DNA from: Amphiura filiformis
Taxonomy: Eukaryota > Echinodermata > Ophiuroidea > Amphilepidida > Amphiuridae
Length of the DNA stretch: 64,000 bases
Direction: 5' to 3'
Assembly: GCF_039555335.1 (NCBI RefSeq)
Contig: NW_027305502.1
Location: forward strand, 1-64,000
A program made the position numbers and the translations under genes. The notes under the pieces were generated by a model, which saw only the letters and a list, made by a program, of their open reading frames with translations, did not search any database and was not told where the DNA came from. This document shows positions 55,014 to 64,000 of the stretch, piece by piece; position 1 is the stretch's first letter, and the number at the start of each line of letters is the position of its first letter.

Positions 55014-56001
55014 TTACATCCTGGTGAGCTGATCGGAAGGATTTATGGGAAGCCCTTCTCTATCTACATTCTGCATCTCCATCGCAGGGTTGGAAATACC
55101 TTGGACTTCCTTGGTGCCCGATACCCACAGTTGAGTAGACGATGTACCGATGGCAGGGTCTTCCTCGGGTAAATCAGTCGACAAACGCACTTGAAGTGAA
55201 CGCCGATTGTTTCCTTCTTTCAGAATCCCGGTGGTTTGTTGTTGTTGATTGGTGCTTATCACTGCGACTTCTGGTGCATGTTTATGGTGTGATGATTTTT
55301 TGGAAGACTGTCGCAGGGTGTCTGCGGAAGACAGAGAGTCGCGACTGGTGCCTTGTGATTGGAAATTCGTTTCGGGTAACTCTCCGCAACACTTTTTGAT
55401 AAAATGGTCACGAATGGCTGCCTTGAATTTCTTGTGGCTGATTGCGTAGACAATTGGGTTCCAGATGGCTGAACTCTTGGCTAATACTACGGGTAGAGTC
55501 TGGACCATTGGACCCAGCAAATCACCGTTGATATACTCCCCTATGAAAGCCACAGTTGCGTAAGGTGTCCAGGATAGCGCGAAAAGAGCTGTCAAGGTCA
55601 TACCGATCTTAGCAATGGCATACTCAGAATTTTGACGTTTGGACTTCTTTTTTCCCTTCTTATCCTTTTTAATAGACTCGTCTTTAGATATATCTGCGAG
55701 ATTCTTCCTATTCGCTCTAACTGTGCCAACAATATGGACATAACAAGAGATGATGGCGCAAAGGGGAAGAAAGAAATCACCAATGAATAGAAAACCAACG
55801 TATATGCGGTTTCTACGAGAGGTGTCTAGGTAGTGGAACGTGCAGCTTACGCCGTAACCTTCCAGGACGTAGTCGCCGATGCCGAAGAATGGGAAGATGG
55901 ACCAAAATACGGAATACAGCCACACGCAGACGACCATTCTACCTGCCCGACCGTAGGTGATGTTCCGAAGCTTGTCAAGGGAACTACATATGGCGTATTG
56001 T
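55014..56001 (-). CDS. Opsin exon 4 (helices 4-7, lysine, C-tail)
   Basis: 988 bp. Acceptor TATTTCAG. It runs from QYAICSSLDKLRNITYGRAG to the stop at 55014-55016. It includes the retinal lysine codon at 55476-55478 and a ~130-residue cytoplasmic tail rich in Ser and Thr, for example SRDSLSSADTLRQSSKKSS, which are likely arrestin/kinase sites. Confidence 0.94.
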
Positions 56002-59000
56002 CTGAAATAATGAGAATTGAAAAATTAATGAAGTTCACGGCAATGTTTGGAAACCAACCAAAAGATCGATGATGAAGTCCATGCCAAGTTTCTAACCCCG
56101 GAAGTATTCGTTGGTTTAAGAAACGTAATTGACCTTTTCACTCCTCGCTACTGAAAGAAAGTGGTTACGGTCACATAGATTTCATCGATCTTTCAGTTTG
56201 TTCCCTCATACAAAAGCACTAAATTATCCTAACTTGTCGAATGTAGATTTCATCGGTTGACGTTTTCATCAATGATTTCGATGTCAATCATTAAATGAAA
56301 TGCATGAAGTAAGACTTTACAATACTGTTTAGATAAATATCACAGAACAATAAATACATTAAAATCATAATGGGGTTTTTTTTTCGTTTATTTTTATTGT
56401 CAAGTAAAAAATACAATCGCAATATTTTTTTTTGGGGGGGAAGAAGCAAAAACTCTTGTAAATGTCTCTTGAAGTAATTAATCATTAGGTTTAAAAACCA
56501 CATGAGTTGTACCGAGAGCAAAATGTTTACATTAAAGAAATAAACAAATGTTCGAAACAGACCACCTTGCGGCAGAAATGAAAATGGAGATTTAAACATT
56601 AATAGGATGAATTGCTGCTTTTTAGCTTTAAAATGACACCTTAACTGTTGAAATCAGATACAGTATGAGGCAAAACCAGCTCAGAATTCTTTTTATTTTC
56701 TTTATATTTTTTTCATCTTCTTTCATTGTTATCTGCCAATGAAGCCAGCCGCGAAGTGGTCTGTTTCGACGTGGTGGGTCACAAATCATAAGAATTCTTA
56801 CCTGTCAAAGGCGATTGCAGTGAGAGTAGCTATAGACAACACACCAAACATAGCACCTCCCCAGGCGTAAGCATCACATCCTATTCATATAAAAAATAAT
56901 AATATTTTAGAAGCTAATCAATATAAATTTAGAAAAAAGACTATTATAAGCTTCCCAAAAATGCAGAAGCAAGAGGTAGGTATTACGTAGTGGCTCCGGA
57001 ACCGGGGCGATGGGCTCGCCCCCCAATAATTTTGGTGGATATGGAAAAGTACCATTGTGCCCCCAATAATTTGAGCCAGGTACCATTGCTCCCCCAGACC
57101 ACCCGACCCCCCCTATATTTAACATCTTCCGGAGCCCCCGTTACCCATTATCTGGTCCAGAACAACGTTTAACACCTGTATTATGGAAAACTATATTAGC
57201 TGCACCAGGGATATGGGACAACATCCCTGACTGTGCAGCAGCATGTCAGTCACACGTGGTGATTTAATGGGAAACACACATCTAGAATTAGAATTTTTTT
57301 TCTTTTTCTACTGCGATTTTTATTATCAGCTAGCCTTGTTTTAGCTATTTTAAGGTGTATTTTCGTTTCTATATAATAGTATTCATCTTTTTCTGTTTTT
57401 ATGGTAATTTTTATTAACAGTACATTTGTGTGAAAACTGAGGGCGCTGTTTACCTATATTTTAAATTCAAATTAGCCAAATAATTATAGTTATTCTGTAC
57501 ATTTTATAATAAAACGTTTTTTGAAAATGTCCCTGTCATTTGTCCTTTTTCCGATGTTCTAATACCATTATACAAGTGTCTACCCCTTTAAGATAAATAG
57601 CGCCATAATTGTTCACCTTTTCTTTAAAATGACTACAGTCCAAACAACGGCGCTCTAGTGAAACAAATATCTTACCGACTTCACCGAATAACCACCTTCC
57701 ATGTACCGTAGAGAGAAACATCATCGGAAACTCGAAGAAGACCATGAGTAAATCACTGCATGCGAGATTGATAATCAGCATATTCGGTGGTGTACGAAGG
57801 GAGCGCGTCCTGTTAATGAAAGAAAGCGGACACGTAACATTTAGGTGTTAGGACAATAGTAGCCCTGAAAGGTACAATATTATTCAAGGTTTCCCCGCAG
57901 GGCTACAAAGAAACACAGTTGCTCAAAAAACAATAGCGATCAACCTTAAACTATAAATTAGCCCCGATAGAATGAAGGAAATGATAGAGCCCTACCAAAT
58001 TTGAGGCCCGAGGCTTGAGGGCTAGATCCCCGTATCAAGAAAAACATAAATGCCGCAATCCCGGTAGGGTTTAGGCCGGAACTCCCATAGTTTGGAATTG
58101 TAACTAATGGAGTTCCAATATATAAATGCCACGCAGGGCAATAAAGCAAAAACATGCGTAACATCAATGTAATGATGAGCAACAGAAGGCGTTAATATAC
58201 ATCGGATGCTGTCTTCCAGAGAAAGAGAGGGTACTTTTGCACGATTCTAAGCATGATATGCTAAACAGTGTCCCATGCAATTTTGCATGTTCTACTACTC
58301 ACATTGGATGCACTATATCTTCTATACAGTGATTCGCTATACATATTTATGTGAGTATGCATTCGCGAAACTGGAAATCCTATAAATATTCAAAAGTGTG
58401 TATTCTGCTTTAGAATCTTATAAATGTACGATTTCCACCGGATTTGTTTCCTAAATATAACAGGAAATGACTATTTACTTATATGCCAAGTTTACAGTAT
58501 ACCCTCAGGAAAATCAGCAATTTCTGCATAAAAACCCTAAATCATTGATGAGTGCTATAGCCTATGGTTTATACATATTTGAATGCGTATTCGACACTGC
58601 ATACAACTTTATGGGCAGCGGTTGGGACTTTTTGGATTCGTCATAAAGCCGAATAGCTGTAAATACCCGTTTTATTTGGAACATAAAAGTATTGTAAATA
58701 AATACTACATATTTACTTCTATAATAATATATTTCAAATGATTAATCATTGTAATGTTCTCAATTTTCAGAAGGGCCGATAGAATGGCACCAACATTTTC
58801 GAACGCCGTTTACTCTGGACAACGATTTATGCGTATTCGTCACTCTGCAAAATCTATAAATACACGGGTAAATTATTATTCAGTTAGTAAAAGTAGATAC
58901 TATATATATATAGTTAGATATATAAACTATGGTGATAAACGGTAGGTAAACATCCTGTAGGATGTTATTATTTTGAATCATAATATAACCCTGCACTATA

Positions 59001-59782
59001 AGCAACAGGTTGGATAAGTGAAGGGTAAGGTCAGCAACTATTTTAAACTGTTGCGATTAGGTAGTTCACAGCATCTTGCGAATGGTAGTGAGCTTTGGCA
59101 AAAATTGCATTAATCATTTCATAGCTAATGTGCAGAAAAATTCAAATATCACAGATATAGCCTACTTTTGTAGGTCTTGTGGTTCTTGAGGTATGTTGTA
59201 AAGAGGGCTGAAACAACAACACTTTTGTAAAACGTACATAACTCATTCACAACAATAAATCAAGCAAGTTTTCAAAGTATATGATTTGTAGAATGAACTT
59301 AGGGAACAAACCAAAAGATCGATGACGTCCTATAAACGTAACTAGTTTCGTTTTTCAGCCGACCCCTCCCTTCCTCCCTGCCAGAAACGTAATAATGAAA
59401 TGTTGAAAATTTTGACATAATAATAATAATGACACATTCTTCAAACCGATATTTTTGTATAAACGTAATCGAGTACGATTTTTACCCCTCCCCTCTAAAC
59501 GCAACTAGTTTCGTTTATAAGACGTCATCGATCTTTTGGTTTGTTCCCTTAAAGTACTTACTTGAAGAAGATATAGATAACAGTAAGATTTCCTGCAGCT
59601 CCGACGAAGAAGACTGTAATGAGAAATACAGCGAGTCCAAACCTAAGAAGCTCTGGCATAGGAGGCAAATGATCATGTCCTGGAGCTGGTTGAAGATGCC
59701 AAGGAGTGGTTAGATCCATTGGTGCATCCTTCAAGCCATCGTTGGCCATTGCTGCAGCTGTTGTGAATGCTTCCTCCGCCAT
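55014..59782 (-). CDS. Opsin, melanopsin/r-opsin-like GPCR (4 exons, whole-gene span)
   Basis: A seven-helix photoreceptor of 473 aa. Exons: 59782-59562, 57809-57676, 56880-56802, 56001-55014, all GT/AG with consistent phase. The retinal Schiff-base lysine is K320, in AKSSAIWNPIVYAISHKKF. Helix 1 has GAAGNLTVIY, helix 2 NLACSDLLMVF, helix 3 GCDAYAWGGAMFG with Tyr at the vertebrate counterion position, and loop 2 YVLEGYGVSC with the ancestral Glu counterion (E192) and disulphide Cys. Helix 6 has LSWTPYATVAF. These point to the Gq/melanopsin side rather than ciliary opsins. Intracellular loop 3 is long and Lys-rich, and helix 8 ends in a palmitoylation-type CC. Unusually, the DRY motif is DRQ and the tripeptide after NPxxY is HKK rather than the HPK usual in r-opsins. 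An echinoderm-specific opsin group is an alternative. Confidence 0.93.
56047..56206. repeat. Hairpin MITE (GGGAACAAACC family), diverged copy in opsin intron 3
   Basis: GGAAACCAACCAAAAGATCG and ATGA at the left; TTTCATCGATCTTTCAGTTTG and TTCCC at the right. The inner arms are worn. It starts 46 bp upstream of exon 4. Confidence 0.7.
56802..56880 (-). CDS. Opsin exon 3 (helix 3 to the DR motif)
   Basis: 79 bp. Acceptor TGAATAG, donor ACAG|GTAAGA. It encodes GCDAYAWGGAMFGVLSIATL and TAIAFDR, close to melanopsin helix 3. Confidence 0.94.
56990..57150. repeat. ~160-bp MITE (GGCTCCGGAACCGGGG) in opsin intron 2
   Basis: TAGTGGCTCCGGAACCGGGG at the left is mirrored by TTCCGGAGCCCCCGTTACC at the right. 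The interior has a repeated CCCCCAATAATTT unit. The adjoining 57370-57600 is the second copy of the repeat at 48740. Confidence 0.6.
57676..57809 (-). CDS. Opsin exon 2 (loop 1, helix 2, loop 2)
   Basis: 134 bp. Acceptor TTAACAG, donor GTCG|GTAAGA. It encodes RTPPNMLIINLACSDLLMVF and GRWLFGEV, typical of opsins. Confidence 0.94.
59035..59290 (+). repeat. Second copy of the ~260-bp repeat at 51395, in opsin intron 1
   Basis: Shares the same ordered blocks (GCGAATGGTAGTGAGCTTT, CAAATATCACAGATATA, AAAACGTACATAACTCATT, CAAGTTTTCAAAGTATATGA) and stops right before the MITE at 59302. The rest of intron 1 (57810-59030) has no clear element beyond short inverted bits such as AGCCCTGAAAGG. Confidence 0.75.
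59302..59548. mobile_element. TTAA-type hairpin MITE (GGGAACAAACC family) beside the opsin exon 1 donor
   Basis: TTA (59299-59301, worn), then GGGAACAAACCAAAAGATCG at the left; CGATCTTTTGGTTTGTTCCC, then TTAA (59549-59552), at the right. The arms carry ATGACGTC and ACTAGTTTCGTTT, mirrored. Length is 247 bp. Confidence 0.82.
59562..59782 (-). CDS. Opsin exon 1 (N-terminus and helix 1)
   Basis: The start MAEEAFTTAAAMANDGLKD is the only in-frame ATG that gives a full extracellular N-terminus. Helix 1 is LAVFLITVFFVGAAGNLTVI. The donor is TTCAA|GTAAGT. A TTAA-type MITE ends 9 bp inside the intron. Confidence 0.88.
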
Positions 59783-60401
59783 TGCGTTGTTTTTTTAAGA
59801 ACTACTTGGTCACGGTAGTCTCACTCAAGCTATAGGTATAGAACTTCTTTACGTGCAGCTGCTTTCTAAGATATAGGCCTATATCCATTATAAAAGGAAA
59901 AAAAAGAAAGAAAGATAAAATTGGTGACGGTAGCAAAAAAAATATGTTTTAGATACGTTAAATTCACCATTAATGTTGCACTAAGCACAAATTATTGCCA
60001 AATATTGCGTCAATTTGCATTCGTGCGATAAGCCTGATAAAATATCAAAATGTGAAGGTTATTTTAAGTAAGAATTAAAATTTCCACTAAAAGGATGCTT
60101 CATTTGAAAAGACATGTAGATATGACGTCTGTATCGTAAACATGGTAAACAACTATATCTTAGATTACAATCTTTCATGTTTTCGCTTTTCATATTTAAG
60201 TCGCAAAATTCACCAGCAATTTTGCATATGGTACAAATTTATGCCAAATATTGCATTTTCATCCTTGTGATAAGCCGATAAAATATCAAAATGTGAAGGT
60301 GAAAGTTATTTAAGTAAGAATTAAGTAAGAATCAGACGTATGTATGAAAGACAGCAAAATCTTAAAATTCTCCCACAAGATTACTATTTAAGTCGTTAAA
60401 C

Positions 60402-60852
60402 CCCCCGGGGGGGGGGGGCACTTCAATTTGAAATGGATATATGTGTATGGCTGGCACTTTCACACTCAGGGGCATTCGGTGAGAGCAAAATGTAAAAAAC
60501 ATGGGGTCATTGGGTGAGAACATGACCTTTTTTAAATGAAATCTTTGTGTGAGAACCGAAATAGCGCCACAGAAACCTCGAAAATCGAACTTCTAGTTCT
60601 AAATGGCTTCCAATTTTGTTGTTGTTTCATAATAAGTAACAAAATCGGTGATAAATGAAAGTTGCTGTTCAAATTGAACTTGCAAGGGTCTTTGGGTGAC
60701 AGATCAAATTGAAAAATAAGGGGTCTTTGGGTGACAGAGCATGTGTTCGTAAAAAAATATGCGGTCTTTGGGTGACAGCGATGCTGAAAAGGGGTCTTAA
60801 CAGCCCTACATACGCGTCACCTCCAAAGTTGGAGTGCCCCCCATCCCCCGGG
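60402..60852. mobile_element. CCGGGGGGCACTC element, copy 2, with 8-bp duplication
   Basis: Perfect 8-bp duplication CGTTAAAC (60394-60401 and 60853-60860). G-rich GGGGGGGCACTTCAATTTG at the left; TTGGAGTGCCCCCC with CCCCCGGG at the right. The interior has three GGGTCTTTGGGTGACAG units. The duplication length suggests hAT-type integration. Confidence 0.82.
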
Positions 60853-61029
60853 CGTTAAACATGTTAAATGCACCGGCAATTTTGCATTTGGTACAAATAT
60901 ATGCCAAATATTGCATTTATGATCCTTGCGATATGTTGAAGGGGTGCTGAATATGCAGTGGAAAAGAATCCCGATTGATTATACGTTCCGAAACTTTCCT
61001 TGCATATAGATCTTAAGTCATTTATATCC

Positions 61030-61498
61030 AGGGCTCGGATAGTGACGTTTTCACGTATTTTTATGGGACCTGAGAGCAAATCAGACATATCGAATTGCAT
61101 TTTGAATATGAGAAATGTTCCTCTGATATCAAATAATTTTGATTTTGTGAAATTCGCGATGTAATCTACATTTTATGGGAAATGATTAAAAATGATATTT
61201 TTGAAATTTAACACCAATTGTTGGTCGGGTTTTCATCCCAGCTATACCTATACATACACTTAAAGTACATATCATTAGATTTATGAAGTTTACTTCGAGG
61301 ACTGTTAAATAAAAAAAAAATATCAAAAATATTAGGTTTTAATAATTTTCCATAAAATGTGTATTATATCGCAAATTTCAAAAATCAAAATTATTTGATA
61401 TCAGAAGGACATTCCTCGTAGAATACAATTAGATATGTCTGATGTGCTCTCAGGTCCCACAAAAAATACTGTGCAAACGTTGCTATCCGATTCGTAAC
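61030..61498. mobile_element. TTAA foldback MITE (CATCAGACATATCGAATTGC family), copy 3
   Basis: The arms contain CAGACATATCGAATTGCAT, GATATCAAATAATTTTGAT and their inverses. The right end CCGATTCGTAAC is followed by TTAAA near 61499. The left end (GGGCTCGGATAGTGACGTT) has lost its TTAA. Confidence 0.75.
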
Positions 61499-61942
61499 TT
61501 AAATTCACCAGCAATTTTGCATTTGGTTCAAATTTATGCCAAATATTGCATTTTCGTCCTTGCGATATGTTGACTCAATATGTCGTAAGGACGAAAATGC
61601 AATTATTTGGCATAAATTTGTACCAACTGAATATGCAGTGGGAAAACAAGATTTGTAATCCCGAGTGATTATACGTTCCTTGTATATAGATCTAAAGCAC
61701 GGATCTAAAGCCATTTATATCCCTTAAAGCTCGATTTATGTAAAATATCTCATTCTAAAATTTCAACTCAAAGCCATAATAATTATACGATTTTGTTTTT
61801 TGTTTATTTTTGTTATTTGTCACAATTATGAAATAACCCCGCTTATTATCCTGGCCGATTAACTGTGGTGTTCTATGCGGATTTAATGTTTTAGTTAAAA
61901 CATTTCAAAATTGTCTATTGCTCTATAAACATAACAAATTAA

Positions 61943-62370
61943 GCTGTTCCAAATACATTTCCATAAAAAAATAGATTAGTAATTCTTTTCCGTAGAATGT
62001 TAGCTTTTACTATCAGATATCTCCCCCTACCTTTTAATATTGAGCCGAACAACTGAGGTAAAGCAAAGTTAAGGAATTTATTACCAGCGCCGACGACGCT
62101 AATGCGTGTCACTCGCTACAGTACGGTCCTTTGATGTGTGTATGACCGTCCAGCACGCCATGTACGTACTGTGTTATGAACATTGTGTACATCTTCGACT
62201 AATATTTCCATAAACCGTTTTGTTTAGACGGCTTATCAAATCTCGGATTTTGACAAATGCCTTGATTTTTGCAAGGCATATTAGCTAACTAAAGTGAACT
62301 ACAATCGTGTAAAAACATAATTTTGAACAATATTGAGGGCGTCCTCCTCAGCAAATGTTTCAATATGGCT
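61943..62370. mobile_element. AGCCATATT TTAA-family element, compact copy
   Basis: TTAA at 61939-61942 and 62371-62374. The right end CAGCAAATGTTTCAATATGG and CT is clear; the left end is worn (AGCTGTTCCAAATACATTT). Length is 428 bp. It keeps the uninterrupted sequences CGATTG/TAGTTCAC (in reverse sense) and AAAAATCAAGGCATTTGTC, where the 3083-6444 copy carries insertions. Confidence 0.75.
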
Positions 62371-63216
62371 TTAAGTAGTTAGGTCATGTACAAACAAATA
62401 TAATACCAAATTACTTAAATACCAAATGAATATACATCATTTTAATACCAAATTCATTTGAAAAGATCGTACATCTAAAGATAAATTACATGTAAGTCAG
62501 AGTGTAGGTGCGTAGAAAGACAGCAAGTGTGTACAATAATTGTATTACGAATGTGTCACTTTCCACGGTTGTTAAGTAAATTATTAAGTAAATGCAAACT
62601 ATAGGTGGCGCTATTTATCCTAAATCTTACTAAATCATATTTCGTAATTTACAAAGGATAGGTAATCAATACTGCCATTAAAACAGATCGAATAGGTGAA
62701 AGAAGCAACAAAGAAATTTTATAAACATATTTCATCAAAAAATAATAGGAATTATTTGAATCTTGTCATAAATATATACATTTTATATCCGAAAAAGCTT
62801 TGAAAGTGAATAATGTTGTAAATATGGGGAAATTAAAGTTGAAAATGATTCAAAAGTATCTGTACACATTAGCATAATACCGTATTTTGCTGTTTAAAAC
62901 AACCGTGTTCCATTGCTTGAGCCAGATTTATCAATCGAAAGCAAAGTGTGAACGATTTTATTACAGAACTGCTTTACACATTGAATGGAGTAGACACACC
63001 CCGGGAGACACACGGTAATACTGACACCAATAATATGACACAACACTTCTCAATCCTTTTTGACACGCAACCGCCTTATCACGAATGATCTCACCCTTAA
63101 ATTGAGATAACATTTCTCTTCTAAACTCGTAGCGAAGAGAATATATCATTTCCATGGTTTATAAAGTGAAACAACAATGTTGTCGTGCGTTGTGTAGAAT
63201 GAAATAGAGATGTTAA

Positions 63217-64000
63217 AGTCATATTATAACATTTCCATAAGAAATAGAATTGTGTTTTGACATGGTGGGTTAGTAAGCGGAAAATGTTGAAGGTCAGGTC
63301 AAGGTCATCCGAGGTGAATTGAGTATAGATTGTCAGATTGTGGATAACAATTCTGCCCAAAATTGTTAAAGGTCATTTGAGGTCAACTAAGCATAATATT
63401 GTGTTGGATTGTCAGAATGTTCAAAGTGGTGTCAAGCGCATTTGATGTCAATTGAGCATCGATAGTCTGATTTTCATAAAACGTGGTGCATGTAATCACA
63501 ATTAGGCCCTAAGGGTCAAAACCATCAAGGTCATATCAAGGTTAACAGTTACTGATAATAGATAGTTGGATTGTCATGCAATTTGGTTGATATGAAATCC
63601 CTTAATTAAGCAGCAAACATTCTTAAGGTTATCTGAATATAGATTGTTGGATTGTTGTAAAACTCAGAGGATGTGATTTCAATTGAGCCGTTTGTTACAA
63701 GTATGAATTAAATGTGGACCTATTTAGCACACATTTTCCAATTCAGCTTTCGACATGAAAATTTTGAGTATTTCCTACCCGATTTCCTAGTACCATTGGT
63801 GATATTTACCAATAAATGCCAATATTTCGCACCCGGTTAGTTGTGCCAAACATTCAAATTTACTAGCTTTCCAAGTGCTTGCAATGCAGTTATTATGAAA
63901 CATGATCTTCATCCATGGCGTTGTCTTTTTAAAGACATTTCTTGTTTGGTATAAAAATGTTAGTTTTCACTGTCAGATATGTCCTCTTTTAATTTGGGCC
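63217..64000. mobile_element. AGCCATATT TTAA-family element, runs off the right edge, with internal insertion
   Basis: TTAA (63213-63216), then AGTCATATTATAACATTTCC and AAGAAATAGAATTG. Family sequence resumes at about 63948 with AAATGTTAGTTTTCACTGTC, AGATATGTCCTC and TTTTAATTTGGGCC at the edge. About 690 bp in between is foreign to the family. 62380-63210 shows no gene or clear repeat. Confidence 0.65.
63265..63680. repeat. Degenerate ~90-100-bp repeat with AGGTCA clusters
   Basis: Units contain AAGGTCAnnnGAGGTnAAnTGAG, then nATAGATTGTnGGATTGT, and recur near 63290, 63370, 63440, 63520 and 63630. Spaced AGGTCA half-sites (for example GGTCAGGTCAAGGTCATC) come from this repetition. Confidence 0.5.

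Larger units (their letters stand above)
59960..61735. repeat. Local family of ~150-230-bp repeats, 4 diverged copies
   Basis: Copies near 59970-60115, 60196-60345, 60853-61030 and 61496-61735 share CACCAGCAATTTTGCAT, ATGCCAAATATTGCATTTTC, CCTTGCGATA and, in two copies, GATTATACGTTCC with ATATAGATCT. The copies are separated by the inserted elements at 60402 and 61030. No coding frame is seen in this opsin 5' flank. Confidence 0.7.

Noticed and set aside
1-64000. LTR retroelements, endogenous viruses or Polintons
   Set aside because: No paired long direct repeats, primer-binding-site context or capsid/envelope/integrase-type reading frames were seen.
1-64000. Functional linkage of NAF1, TIMM23 and the opsin as one system
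   Set aside because: Different strands, large repeat-filled spacers and unrelated functions. Neighbourhood appears incidental.

Overview
This is a eukaryotic, animal, AT-rich window. It holds three intron-containing protein genes in a dense field of short transposable elements. All three proteins are metazoan: the H/ACA snoRNP assembly factor NAF1 (minus strand, about 10.28-21.07 kb), the mitochondrial import channel subunit TIMM23 (plus strand, 25.11-36.06 kb) and a retinal-binding opsin of melanopsin/r-opsin character (minus strand, 55.01-59.78 kb). I joined their exons by eye at GT/AG boundaries with consistent reading phase. Large introns, a CR1/L2-type LINE, tRNA-headed SINE-like repeats, TTAGGG-like runs and very abundant foldback MITEs suggest a marine invertebrate deuterostome such as an echinoderm or hemichordate. 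The species is inferred from style and is not proven.

Layout. 0-1.4 kb: the end of a ~124-bp satellite, abutting a LINE tail. 2-9.9 kb: no gene, but nested DNA elements, the largest being a TTAA-flanked element (3.08-6.44 kb) with two other elements inside it. 10.3-21.1 kb: NAF1, whose last intron holds a ~38-bp minisatellite interrupted by a 2.3-kb LINE. 21.2-25.1 kb: the spacer between the divergent NAF1 and TIMM23 genes, filled with foldback elements. 25.1-36.1 kb: TIMM23, whose 5.9-kb first intron contains a hAT inside a foldback element, a second hAT, and a 1.87-kb element carrying a conserved 14-bp motif about every 180 bp. 36-55 kb: a gene desert of MITEs, hAT derivatives, mariner-like elements and a SINE split by a hAT. 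55-59.8 kb: the opsin. 59.9-64 kb: diverged local repeats and further TTAA elements.

The three genes have unrelated jobs (snoRNP/telomerase RNP assembly, protein import, light sensing) and show no operon-like logic. The most unusual content is in the mobile DNA. (1) Several unrelated terminal-inverted-repeat families share one design: a short motif at the ends recurs many times inside. (2) Insertions can be dated relative to each other because empty target sites survive in sister copies within the window. (3) Several MITEs end within 9-16 nt of functional splice sites of TIMM23 and the opsin.

Limits: element borders were read by eye and may be off by several bases. Superfamily calls rest on target-site duplications and terminal repeats, because no transposase gene was seen. 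I saw no LTR retroelement, endogenous virus, Polinton or CRISPR array.
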